From: Roseateles sp. YR242
Lineage (GTDB): Bacteria > Pseudomonadota > Gammaproteobacteria > Burkholderiales > Burkholderiaceae_C
NCBI RefSeq assembly: GCF_900109745.1
Contig: NZ_FOAV01000020.1
Location: forward strand, 1 to 64,000
Reading direction: 5' to 3'
DNA: 64,000 nt
Below the pieces are notes generated by a model. That model searched no databases. It saw nothing but the letters and a program-made list of their open reading frames with translations, and was not told where the DNA came from. This document shows positions 8,780 through 18,200 of this stretch, one piece after another (the stretch's first letter is position 1; each line of letters begins with the position of its first letter). Made by a program: the position numbers and the translations under genes.

Positions 8780-9250
8780 ATGACAAAGCTGCTATTGCTG
8801 CTGCTGGTTGTATTCATTGCGATGGGCGTGTTGGCGGCACTCACAGCCAAGAATGGACGCAAAGCCACCAACGTCTTGGCCGGCAAGGTGCCGTTGACCA
8901 AACGCGAGCAGGCCATGTATTTCCGCCTGCTGCAGACGTTTCCGGACCATGTGATCCTCGCGCAGGTCGCGTTCTCAGCACTGATTACCACCAAAGACCG
9001 GCCCACTCGCGCCACGTTCGATCGCAAGGTCTGCGACTTTGTCCTTTGCTCCAAGGCCTTTGACGTGCAGGCTGTCATTGAACTTGACGATGCCAGCCAC
9101 AAGGGCCGCGCAGAAGCAGACGCCAAACGTGCCGCCATCCTGACCTCCGCCGGCTATCGGGTCGAACGTTTCTCACAGGTCCCCAATGAGGACGAGCTTC
9201 GCGCACGCTTCAGTCCACCCACGCCTCAGCCCGCAGCCGCTGCAGCCTGA
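8780..9250 (+). CDS. Membrane-anchored DUF2726 protein
   Basis: Start ATG 8780 is preceded by GGGAGAGG; an upstream in-frame ATG at 8672 lacks this. The 156-residue product has one N-terminal membrane helix (residues 4-22, Leu-rich) and then a DUF2726 domain. Visible features are TKREQAMYFRLL, HVILAQVAFSAL, KVCDFVLC, a central VIELDDASH and a closing YRVERFS. DUF2726 is related in fold to restriction-endonuclease-like nucleases; the D-x(n)-ELDD pattern fits that, but activity is unproven for most members. The C-terminus is an Ala/Pro tail. It lies alone at the right border of the island-like region, same strand as the acyltransferase but 190 bases away. Confidence 0.75.
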   Translation: MTKLLLLLLVVFIAMGVLAALTAKNGRKATNVLAGKVPLTKREQAMYFRLLQTFPDHVILAQVAFSALITTKDRPTRATFDRKVCDFVLCSKAFDVQAVIELDDASHKGRAEADAKRAAILTSAGYRVERFSQVPNEDELRARFSPPTPQPAAAAA

Positions 9251-9440
9251 AACATTGATCACTCGCTACGGCCGTCGCGGTTCTGCGTCAGCCGAAGCGG
9301 GTGACGCAGGGGGTCGGTGGACCTTCACCGGTGTTTGATGCCCGCCCCCTTCAGACAAGGGATGCAAGGGTTTCCGGTCATCTCCACAGCCACCCATCGC
9401 AGCCCATTCGGCTAGTATTTGCCAGCCCTGGGAGAAAGCC

Positions 9441-10538
9441 ATGTCCAACACTCACGCCCGCATCGCCGGGCTGGACGGTGTACGCGCGCTTTGTGTGATG
9501 CTGGTGTTTGCCGAACACTTCGTCCGGGGTGACCTCCACCTGGGCAGCCTGGGTGTGAACGTCTTTTTTGCATTGAGCGGCTTCCTCATCGTTGGCATCC
9601 TCCATGGCCAACGGGTCAAGGTGGACCTCGGCCACAGCACGCCGGCTCAGGAGCTACGCAGCTTCTGGATCAGCCGATCCCTGTGCATCTTCCCGATCTA
9701 TTTCCTGGTGCTTTCGCTCGTGGTGGTGGTGCTCCTGGCCCAGGGCCGCAGTTTGAAGACCGACGGCCTGCACTATTACTTCGCCTTCCTGGGCAACTAC
9801 TACATCCAGCATGTCTCGCATGTCTGGGGTGGCATCTCCCACCTCTGGAGCCTGTCGGTGGAACAGCATTTCTATATGCTGGCTTCGCCCCTGCTGCTGT
9901 GGATAGCGGCCGCCCGCCATCAGGCCGTCGTATTGGCGCTGCTGACGCTGGCTATGGCTTCGGCGCTCTCGGACTTCGCCCGGTTCGACACCGTACCCAA
10001 GCCATACCTGCCAGACCTGCCCTTCTTTGCCTTCATGGCCTGCGGTGGTTCATTGGCGTTGGCCAGAACCGCCGGCCACCGGATGCCCCCTGCCCTGGTG
10101 CTGTCCATCATCTTCATCGTCGGCGTGCTGCTGTATGCCGACGCCCTCAGTCGCGCCCTTGCCATCACCTCGCCGGGTGCCATACGCGGGTTACGGGAGC
10201 TGGGCGCCCTGCTCATCTGCTTTTCCGTGCTGGCCTACCTTCCCGCAGCGCAAGAGGGCTGGCTGGTCCGAGCGCTGGGGTTCCCACCGTTGCGGTATTT
10301 GGGCACCATCAGCTATGGGTTCTACGTGTATCACTTCTTTCTGCCGGCCTTCAGTCGATACGCTGACCAATTGCCCTGGTTACCCCACGCCCGTTGGGCC
10401 TTGATCGTTGCGCAGTTTCTGGCCACCTGCGCGATCGCCGCGCTGTCATGGGAATTTCTTGAGCGTCGGCTGATGAAACTCAAGCAGCGGCCCCACAGCA
10501 GGTCAGAGGCGTCGCCAGTTGGCGCGGCCGCCAGTTGA
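9441..10538 (+). CDS. Acyltransferase 3 (OafA/YrhL-type) integral membrane protein
   Basis: ATG 9441 has GGGAGAAAG upstream. The 365-residue product has about ten hydrophobic helices and family landmarks: LDGVRALCVMLVFAEHF at the N-terminus with the conserved R and H, NVFFALSGFLI, a WSLSVEQHFY motif, and SYGFYVYHFF near residue 292. Members transfer acyl groups (often acetyl) from a cytoplasmic donor onto surface polysaccharides, lipids or peptides. No polysaccharide cluster is nearby, so the substrate cannot be inferred. It is monocistronic and convergent with the SnoaL-like gene. Confidence 0.85.
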   Translation: MSNTHARIAGLDGVRALCVMLVFAEHFVRGDLHLGSLGVNVFFALSGFLIVGILHGQRVKVDLGHSTPAQELRSFWISRSLCIFPIYFLVLSLVVVVLLAQGRSLKTDGLHYYFAFLGNYYIQHVSHVWGGISHLWSLSVEQHFYMLASPLLLWIAAARHQAVVLALLTLAMASALSDFARFDTVPKPYLPDLPFFAFMACGGSLALARTAGHRMPPALVLSIIFIVGVLLYADALSRALAITSPGAIRGLRELGALLICFSVLAYLPAAQEGWLVRALGFPPLRYLGTISYGFYVYHFFLPAFSRYADQLPWLPHARWALIVAQFLATCAIAALSWEFLERRLMKLKQRPHSRSEASPVGAAAS

Positions 10539-10550
10539 CGGCCGCCCAGA

Positions 10551-10565
10551 CCCGGTCAGACCGGG
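10551..10565. terminator. GC-rich hairpin between convergent genes
   Basis: Perfect inverted repeat CCCGGT-CAG-ACCGGG lies between the acyltransferase stop and the end of the convergent SnoaL-like gene. A second, overlapping stem (GCGGCCG 10524-10530 with CGGCCGC 10539-10545) spans the acyltransferase stop codon. There is no U-tract, so a role in termination or transcript end protection is plausible but weakly supported. Confidence 0.35.
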
Positions 10566-10625
10566 CGACCGCTCTTCGCCCCGTGGATTTCATGGCGTCG
10601 GGGAGCATTCAGGCTGTACGGTGCA

Positions 10626-11111
10626 TCAGTGCTTTTCAGGCATCGCCGACGAGTGGTGATGCGCGATCAACCACTGCCCATTGACCCATTCATAGTCGAA
10701 CGTGTAGCGCGCCTTCACCGAAGAGCCGTCTTTGAAACGGAAGGTATAGGTGCCGATGTCACGCGCCTCATTGCAGCCGATTCGGACAATCCTTTTGTCG
10801 ATGGTTCCCTTCGGTGAATTCTTCAGGAACTTCACGAAATAATCGCGGATCTCTGCTGGCGTCTCTCTCGGTTCGTTGGTGACAGTCGGCAGCAACACGG
10901 CATCAGGCGCGTAGTTGGCCACCACGCGGTCCGGATCCAGCGTGCCAAGCGAAGCGTTCCAGCGCTCGAACAGCGCGGCAATCTGAGCCCGGCTGGCGGC
11001 CACGCAACTGGCAGAGCCTGCTGCGCGGTCCTGCGCGAATGCAGGCATTCCGGCCGCCAGAAGCATGAAGGCAGTGGCAGCGCTGAAGCGGGAGCGGATG
11101 GATACGGTCAT
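10626..11111 (-). CDS. Secreted SnoaL-like / SgcJ-EcaC-type protein
   Basis: Start ATG 11111 has AAGGAG nine bases upstream, which is why the longer frame from 11267 is rejected. The 161-residue product has a Sec signal peptide (hydrophobic AATAFMLLAAGMPAFA) and a cystatin-like alpha+beta SnoaL/DUF4440 domain. That domain shows IAALFERWNASLGTLDPDRVVANYAPDAV at its start (described, not quoted further), TPAEIRDYFVKFL, and a closing GQWLIAHHHSS. Family members are small ligand-binding or isomerase-like domains; in secreted form the ligand is unknown. Two cysteines (C35 region and C within RIGCNEA) could form a disulfide in the periplasm. Monocistronic, 263 bases downstream of the gene-free space before the nickel transporter. 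Confidence 0.75.
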   Translation of the reverse strand: MTVSIRSRFSAATAFMLLAAGMPAFAQDRAAGSASCVAASRAQIAALFERWNASLGTLDPDRVVANYAPDAVLLPTVTNEPRETPAEIRDYFVKFLKNSPKGTIDKRIVRIGCNEARDIGTYTFRFKDGSSVKARYTFDYEWVNGQWLIAHHHSSAMPEKH

Positions 11112-11374
11112 GTGGCGGAACTCCTTGATAGACGATGCGAACGCGCCCACCCGAGAGCAGGACGTCATCCGTGGCGATCGCGATGGCAAGTACCGACGCA
11201 GAAACTTTTCTGGACGACGCTGGTGCCACCGGCTCTCTTTTGTAATGAATGACAGAAAAGAGTTCACGAACGGATGCGCCGCGCGGGAAGCAATACGGGC
11301 ATGGAAAGCAGCTCTACAAAGCTGTTCTGCCTGTCGAGTTGCTCTGGATCAGGCCCTGTAGCTCCTCCCTGCCC

Positions 11375-12289
11375 TTATTGAGCGCGCCGCTGCCGCGCCC
11401 CGCCCCACGGCCACCGGGCCATCCAGCAAGCCACCACATACCCTGCCCCGCTCAAGAGCAGGACCACGCCACCAAACATCAGCCCGGAACCTGCATCGCC
11501 CTGTGGCGGCGTCAGCATCCGGGCCGCGCCCACCGCAGCAACCAGCAGGCTCAACACTGCCAGCGACATCGTCATCGCCTGGGACGAGATGGGTGCCAGA
11601 CGGTCCGCCCGGCGGATCAGCCGTGCGATCCACAGGCCGCCGGCGCCATCCGCCACCAGCATGCCGCCCGCAAACAGCAAGGCTAGTGTTGCCGCCTGCC
11701 CGGCCCCGCCCGAATGGCCAGCGGCCAGGGCAAATACCGCCGCCTGGCTGATGGTGTCGAACGAGAGCGCAAACAGCCCGCCTACCAGCGCCACGCTGGC
11801 CGGCCGCTGCGCCTGGATCCATTTCCAGCGCCAGCGGCGCATCACCAGGCCATCCACCGCCTCAGCGCCTGCCCGTCCGCCAACGCCTCCCCCTGCCCCG
11901 CCCCCCGGATCAGCAGGCCGCAGCACCGCCGCCAGGTTCCCCACCCCCAGCAAGGTCAGCAGCGCAATCGAGAACAGGCTGCCCCCTGCCTCCAGCCAAT
12001 GTGGCACCGCCAGGTGCTGACTCAGCCGGTTCGCTCCCACCGCCACCGCCAGCACGACCAGGCCGTGCCCCGCCGCAAACAAGGCCCCGCACCAGCGCGC
12101 AAAGCGGCGACCGCGCCGCGTGTTCAGCCGCGTCAGCCCATCGATGGCGGCCAGGTGATCGGCATCCATCCCATGCTGCAGCCCCAACAGCAGCGCAATC
12201 ACACACAGTGCCGACCCGCCCGCCGGCCATGCCGCCGGCCAATGGGCGCTCAGTACAGCGAGGGCAGAGAGTTCAGGTAGTGCCGACAT
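11375..12289 (-). CDS. NiCoT-family nickel/cobalt permease
   Basis: The 304-residue protein contains the signature HGMDADHLAAIDG near residue 39, the HX4DH metal-selectivity motif of HoxN/NixA transporters in helix II. The second family motif appears as LFALSFDTISQAAVFAL. Around eight hydrophobic helices are visible, with an Arg-rich cytoplasmic loop (RWRWKWIQAQR) in the middle. The family imports Ni(2+) and/or Co(2+) by secondary transport. No nickel enzyme or cobalamin gene occurs in the window, so the metal user is unknown. A TPR gene ends 20 bases upstream on the same strand, so the two are probably co-transcribed. Confidence 0.85.
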   Translation of the reverse strand: MSALPELSALAVLSAHWPAAWPAGGSALCVIALLLGLQHGMDADHLAAIDGLTRLNTRRGRRFARWCGALFAAGHGLVVLAVAVGANRLSQHLAVPHWLEAGGSLFSIALLTLLGVGNLAAVLRPADPGGGAGGGVGGRAGAEAVDGLVMRRWRWKWIQAQRPASVALVGGLFALSFDTISQAAVFALAAGHSGGAGQAATLALLFAGGMLVADGAGGLWIARLIRRADRLAPISSQAMTMSLAVLSLLVAAVGAARMLTPPQGDAGSGLMFGGVVLLLSGAGYVVACWMARWPWGGARQRRAQ

Positions 12290-12309
12290 CCCGCGTCCCC
12301 CGCCCTGCC

Positions 12310-13509
12310 CTAGCGATGCACGTGGAAGCCACGTGCATGCGGATTCAACCCATGCGCCTGCTGCGCCAGCCGCTGTCCGGCCTCGGCCGAGCCCGCCGCC
12401 TGGAACACCACCGCCGCGCGCTCCAGGGTGTGCGCATCGACCTCCCGGGAATCCAGCGCCCGCTGCATCGGCACCAGCGCTTCGCCCGCCCGCCCCGCGC
12501 GGTACAGCGCCCAGGCCCAGGCCGCCAGCGTGGCCGGGTTCTGCCGCAAGGCCAGGTCCGCTCCCGCCCAGTGCAGCGCTTGCGCGCCGTCCTCGCGGAC
12601 ATCAGCGTAGAAGTCCGCCAGGTGATGCAGGTAGTGCACCTCTCCCTGAGCGGCTGAGCTCAGATAGGCATCCAGCGCGCGGCCAAACCACAATTCGGCT
12701 TCGGCATCGTTGCCCATGTAGGCACAGAGTTCACCCATGGCCTGCTGCAGCTCGGGGCGAGGAACTTCCGCCAGCACCGTTTCATACAAGGCTCGTGCCT
12801 CGTCGCACTCGCCCAGGGCCGCCAGCAGCTCGGCGCGGTGTTCGGCCACCAGCCAGTAGCCCGTGTAGGCCCGGTTGGCGCGGTCGTAGTGCTCGCGCGC
12901 CGCCTGGAGATGGCCGCGCTTGAGATCCAGCACGCCGCGTTGCAGCTGCAGCCAGGCGTAGTGGCGCATCTCCTTGACCGTCAGCTCGTCCTCCGCATCG
13001 TCGAAATAGCGTTCTGCCACCTCGTCTTCGCCGCATTTGAAGGCCAGGTGCGCCAGCCGGGCGAGGTTGTCCCAGGTGGGGTCCTGCGCCAGCACCTCCC
13101 TGTACAGCCGTTCCGCCTCGTCATGCCGGCCCTGCTGCAGATGCAGGTCGGCCATCAGGGCCTGGCCCGGCGTGCTGTCGCGCAGGTCCGGGCAGGCCTG
13201 GAGCGTGCGCAGCACCCCCTCCAGACGGTGGAACTTGAAGTCCAGGTTGGCCTTCAGGTAGCAGAGATCCGGGTCAGGCCGTTCGGCGCTGATCAGGCCA
13301 CGCAGGGTCTGGTCCACCGAAGCCAATGCCGCATAGTCCCCGCGCAGCGAGGCCTGCTGGTACCGTTTGTAGACCAGCCGGTGCTGGCGGCCACGGTCTG
13401 CACCAGGCGGCTCCAGTTCGGCAATTTCCCTGGCATAACGCGCCAGTTCCACTGCATAGTCGGACAAGGCGGCCGTTGGTTTGGCGATCGAAGACATGGG
13501 CATGGACAT
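12310..13509 (-). CDS. Tetratricopeptide-repeat protein
   Basis: The frame is open to a GTG at 13590, but no candidate start (GTG 13590, ATG 13554, ATG 13509, ATG 13497) has a good ribosome-binding site; 13509 is a compromise just before the first residues that look folded. The roughly 400-residue product is a chain of helical repeats, with TPR-like pairs such as DEAERLYREVLAQDP, DEARALYETVLAEVP and a C-terminal unit AGEALVPMQRAL. There is no signal peptide or membrane helix, suggesting a cytoplasmic scaffold. It precedes the nickel/cobalt permease by 20 bases, the only hint to function. Confidence 0.7.
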   Translation of the reverse strand: MSMPMSSIAKPTAALSDYAVELARYAREIAELEPPGADRGRQHRLVYKRYQQASLRGDYAALASVDQTLRGLISAERPDPDLCYLKANLDFKFHRLEGVLRTLQACPDLRDSTPGQALMADLHLQQGRHDEAERLYREVLAQDPTWDNLARLAHLAFKCGEDEVAERYFDDAEDELTVKEMRHYAWLQLQRGVLDLKRGHLQAAREHYDRANRAYTGYWLVAEHRAELLAALGECDEARALYETVLAEVPRPELQQAMGELCAYMGNDAEAELWFGRALDAYLSSAAQGEVHYLHHLADFYADVREDGAQALHWAGADLALRQNPATLAAWAWALYRAGRAGEALVPMQRALDSREVDAHTLERAAVVFQAAGSAEAGQRLAQQAHGLNPHARGFHVHR

Positions 13510-13630
13510 GGTGGAAGTCGTAGTGGATTCGTGGTGGAGTCGTGGGGTGAGCATCGAGCTCAGAGTGGCGACGCAGATCAGTTGGGGCACCGAAACAACT
13601 CGCGGAGCCGGAGGCCCGATGCCGCCCTCG

Positions 13631-15232
13631 TCAATACGCCTCCGGCCACGGCGGCGCCAGGTACGGGAACTCCTTCAGGAACGGTTTGTCGTTGTGCAGC
13701 GGGTTCGGCGAGGTCTTGGGCTGCACCGGCGCCGCCTGCCACAGGGCCGGGTCGTTCAGCAGGTCCAGGTGGTATTTGTGGCCGTTGAACTCGGCATCCA
13801 TGTCCAGGAACATCGCCAGGAAGCGGTTGGCCACCTGGTCTTCCAGTCGCCGGCCGAATGGCCAGGTGCCCGTGGTGTCCATGTCGATGGCACAGACATT
13901 GGGGATGAAGATCTCCACCGGCCTGCGCAAGGGGATGTCCAGCCCCTTGGGGTTCCAGGAGTCGTCCGGCATGCGCAGATGCTGGAACAGCAGCTTCTTC
14001 GCGCGTGGGAAGGCCGTCAGCACCAGCTCGTAGGTCTTGTGGACCGATACCGGCGAGTTGTCGTGGTCAAAGCAGGTGGCCAGCCCCAGCGCGCTGATGG
14101 AGGGACCAAAACCCCATCCGAGGTGGGCGGTACGCCGGATGAAGGTCGGCGCCAGCCAGAAATTGTTGGCGCCGAGCTGGCGGTTGTCCTCCCGCTCGCT
14201 GAAACCTGCGTCCGCAAAGGGCTGCCCATCCGTATCCACCAGCTTGTAGTGCTTCAGCTCATCGTCCAGCCGGAACGCATCGAAGACACTGCGTGGATGC
14301 TCCAGCCAGAACGGATGGTCGGGGATGGTCTCCACCTTGTTGGCCGCCTTGCGGACCCAGCTCTCGCCCCAGGTGTTGACGATGCGGTTCTTCTGCGGCT
14401 CCTTCGTGAGGAAGGCCAGCGGGATCTCCAGCACGATGGCATTGATGTTCTTGCCGTTCTGGCAGTCGTAGCCGGAATAGACCAGGCGATAGTCACCGTT
14501 CTCGTCCTTGCGGAACCGGTCGCCCTTCCAGTCATAGGGCCCGGGCGGCAGGTCGCGCTTGGAGCCGTTGGGCCGGCCGTTGACGTGCAGGTAACCCCAG
14601 TCCGGGTCGTTGGGGTCGGCATTGAAGAGGTCGTTGCCCTCTAGCTCCAACAGGGTCTTGGGGATGGGCAGCTCCCGCAGGTCGGGCCGGGTGTGCGGCA
14701 CGTGATAGAACTGCGGCGCGTAGTTGATGGAGCGGAAGAAGCCGGTCAGGTCGTTGAAGAACGCGTCGTCCCGCCCGCCGATGAAGGTCTTGATGGCATG
14801 CCCGTCCGGCGTGTCGATGGTGAGCACCTGGTTGGTGTCGATGGTGGTGGAGAAGTCCCCGCACGGGAAGCCGAAGAAGCGCACCGTTGCGCGCTGCTGC
14901 TCATCCACCGTCACACGGATTTCCGAAGCGCTGGAGGGGCCGAGGTAGCGCTCCTTCACCGCTTCGAAGTAGTTGAGCAGCGTCTCCAGAGATTGGTCAT
15001 CCCCATGCGGCCAGACCACCCGGGGCGACGGCGCGATCTGGACGCGGTACAGCAGGTCCGTGTCCAGCGTGCCGGCCTTGGGTTCGGCCGCGAAGGTCAG
15101 CGCGATGTAGACCTTCTCCGGGCCAGTCTTGTCATCGCTCGGAAATCCGAACAGGTCGTAGAGGTCGGCCGCGCTGACATCGATGTCGGAGAAGATCGTG
15201 TTGACGGCATTGGGATCGTTATGGTCGGCCAT
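13631..15232 (-). CDS. DUF4331 domain protein
   Basis: Start ATG 15232 is preceded by AAGGAG at about 9 bases. The 533-residue product begins MADHNDPNAVNTIFSD and carries DUF4331 landmarks: ADLYDLFGFPSD near the start, a central FFGFPCGDF, KNINAIVLEIPLAFL, a VNTWGE motif and a late ANRFLAMFLDMDA. No signal peptide or membrane segment is visible, which is unusual for a family often predicted to be exported. The family has no settled function. The gene lies 38 bases after the GMC-patatin fusion on the same strand, making it the last gene of a three-gene operon with the fusion and the large cytochrome. Confidence 0.75.
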   Translation of the reverse strand: MADHNDPNAVNTIFSDIDVSAADLYDLFGFPSDDKTGPEKVYIALTFAAEPKAGTLDTDLLYRVQIAPSPRVVWPHGDDQSLETLLNYFEAVKERYLGPSSASEIRVTVDEQQRATVRFFGFPCGDFSTTIDTNQVLTIDTPDGHAIKTFIGGRDDAFFNDLTGFFRSINYAPQFYHVPHTRPDLRELPIPKTLLELEGNDLFNADPNDPDWGYLHVNGRPNGSKRDLPPGPYDWKGDRFRKDENGDYRLVYSGYDCQNGKNINAIVLEIPLAFLTKEPQKNRIVNTWGESWVRKAANKVETIPDHPFWLEHPRSVFDAFRLDDELKHYKLVDTDGQPFADAGFSEREDNRQLGANNFWLAPTFIRRTAHLGWGFGPSISALGLATCFDHDNSPVSVHKTYELVLTAFPRAKKLLFQHLRMPDDSWNPKGLDIPLRRPVEIFIPNVCAIDMDTTGTWPFGRRLEDQVANRFLAMFLDMDAEFNGHKYHLDLLNDPALWQAAPVQPKTSPNPLHNDKPFLKEFPYLAPPWPEAY

Positions 15233-15270
15233 GAGCGGCGCTCCTTGCGGTGTGTGCGGATCGGAACGGT

Positions 15271-18200
15271 TCAGCGGAAGACCGACAGGCCGGCGTCCTG
15301 CCCCAGCATGCGGTAGGCCTCCCACTGGTCGTCGTCGAAGAACTGATTGGCGGTGCTCTGGTTTGGAAAGGCCGCGTGCGTCTGCGCGTAGTAGCGCACG
15401 TCCGTCGGGATGTTGGCGCCGACGCTGGGTTTCACCAGCAGCAGCCAACTCGCCTCACCGGGCTGGTTGGCGTAGCTGATACGGGCCATGGCGGCGTAGT
15501 GCGTGCCGTCGCGCTTGAGGTCGCTCAGCGCCCCGAGGGCACCCAGGTCGATGCGCTGCGCGATCCAGCCCGGCACCGCCGTCTGCAGGTCGGCCGGGCA
15601 GAGCCACTCGATGGTGGCGTTGAAGTCCAGGCGCACCTGCCGGGTCAGCAGGGCCAGGTCGTCGAATTGATAGGCCTCGTCCTGGGAGGCATCCACCGCC
15701 ACGATGAAGGGCAGGCGCCGGCGCACCAGCTCATACACCCCGGTGTTGTCGAAGTGGCCCCCATCGCTCAGGTACCACAGCTGGCTGGAAGCGCCCGGGA
15801 ACCAGGCCCGCCATTCGTCCAGCAGCGCGGCCTGTAGGCGGAACGCCACCCCGGGCAGCGACTTGATCCGCCGCCACAGTCCAGGCGGGAAACGCCCGGG
15901 CCGCTGGCCGGCGGCAATACCGCTGTCCCACCAATAGCCAATGCGGATGTTCAGCAGCCCCAGCAGCAAGGACTTGGCCAAGGTCGTGCCGCGACCCAGA
16001 CCCGTGGTGTAGGCGGCGCCGGAGATGGCGGTCCATTGACCCAGCTTGAGCCGTTCCACCTCCACAGGCTTGCCGTCGCGCCGCGCCAGCACATGGAACT
16101 GGTTGGGGTCCGGCGCCACCCGCAGCGGCTCCACCGGCACGCGATGCAGCTCGGCGCGTTCATCCTCCACCTTCTTCCACAGCGCATGGTGACGCCGGCC
16201 GATGCTCAGGCCGGCCGGCCCGACGCACAGCGAGAGGCCCTTGTCGTCCCGCAGTTGCCGGCCGGAGTTGCGGTCGACGGTGTCGTTCACGCACGCGCCA
16301 ATCAGGTGTAGCGGGCCGCCATGCTGCTGAGGCCGATAGGCATCGAAGTCGATGTCGTCGCCCGCATCGGCCAGGTTGATCGGCACCGGCGCATCCACCC
16401 CGGGCGGATGGACCCGCGCTGCATTGGACGCGCCCAGGAAGTTGCGCACCAGTTTCTGCGCATACCCGGCCTGCAGCGACGAGAGGTTGAGAAAGGGAAA
16501 GATCCGCGCCACCACCAGCGAGGCCAGCAGCGTGCTGAACACCAGCCAGGGGCCAACATCGGGCCAGCGGAAGGACCAATGCACCATTGCATCCAGGTAG
16601 AACAGCAACAGGATGAGCAGGCCAAACGCCACACTGGCAAGCAGCAGTTGCTGCGCCAGCGGCCTGGACGGCAGCAGCGGTGTCGGCTTGCCGCCCAGGT
16701 ATTGCATGGCCACGCCCCGCAGCAGCGCCAGCAGCGGCGGCAGCACCAGCATGGACCAGCCGGTGACCGTGAAGTCGCCCTCGCCTGCCGCCCGGGACAC
16801 GGAATCCAGCACCACCCAGGCCAGCGTCAGGCCCAGCCCGAACAGCGCGCTGCCCAACGCCCGCGACAGCCGGGTACGGATGATCAGGCTGGGCGGCGTC
16901 GGCGCTGGCGTGCCTGCCGCACGCTTGGGGCCGCGCCGGGCGCGTTCCGGGTCATCGTCCGGAATGCCCCAGCTCGCCACCTCCTGCGCCGTCCAGGCCA
17001 GCAGCAACAACACCAGCGCCAGCCCGCCCCACGGGAGCAGTGCCGGTACGCCCAGCGCAAACACGGCGCATCCCAGCAAGGCCACCCACAACCAGAGCGG
17101 CAGCAGCACCCCGCGCCCCTCATGCGGATCCTTCAGAACAAACCAGTAACCTGCCGCCGTGGGCACCACCGCCAGCAGCAAGATCAGCACCGGCAGGGGC
17201 CACCAGGGCGACAGGCCGATACCGTGGAAGGTCCACGCCGGCACATAGGGCTCCGGCCACGCGTCGACGAGCAGCCGCGCCAGCCCGAACAGCCCGAACA
17301 CCAGCGCGCCTATCCACACATGCACAAAGGCGAGGTTGCGCAGCACGATGGCCACGTCCGATTGCAGATCGGTGCGGCTGCCGCTGTCGATGTAGTTGGC
17401 ATGTTTGCGCAGCCACCAGACTTCCGGCGAAGACGGCGTGGTGAGGATGGCTTCGACGCGCCCGGCCTTGTCCTCCACGCACTCGCTCTGCTGGGTGAAC
17501 AGACGGCCCAGGAAGGCGCCGATGTAACCACCACCGGAAACCGACGAGATCATGTCGACCTGCCGCAAGCGCCCGCGCGCCGCCAGCGCCTGCAGGACGC
17601 CCAGGCAGAACGTGGCACTGCGCACACCGCCGCCGGACAAGGCCAGCCCCACCGTGTCTGCAGGCAGCTCATCAGCCTCCCGCGCCGGCGCGGTCGACAA
17701 GGGCAGCTTGGCAGCCATTCGCCGACGATGGATCTCCTGCGCCTCCACGGCGCGCAGTGCCCGCGGATAGTCCTGGGAGTCGGCCAGCAGCACGTCGGCC
17801 GCCTTCTCCCCGATCATGTAGGTGGGGGTCACAATGAAGTAGCCCGGAATGCGCGGAAACACCGACGCATCGACCACCCGCAGCCCCTGCACCCCGTGCA
17901 CCCGGAAGTCACTGCTCAGCACGGCATCGGGTTCGGTCAAGCGCGCGGGGTCTGGCGTCCAGCGGTCGGCGCCAATGCGGCAGGTGCCGCAGGCATGGTG
18001 GCCCCAGGCCTCGTCGCGGATCCACTGGTCCAAGCCCTTCCCGGGGGGAAGACCGGGCCCCGGCTGCACCTCGTTGCCGAACACGGCGATCTTCTTGTTG
18101 ATCTCCCGCACCCGCGTCACCGCCTCGGCCAGCGCATTGACGTCTTCCTGGGCGCCGGCCCCTTGCGGATCGTCGTCCCCCTCGTCGAAGGAGTGGAAGT

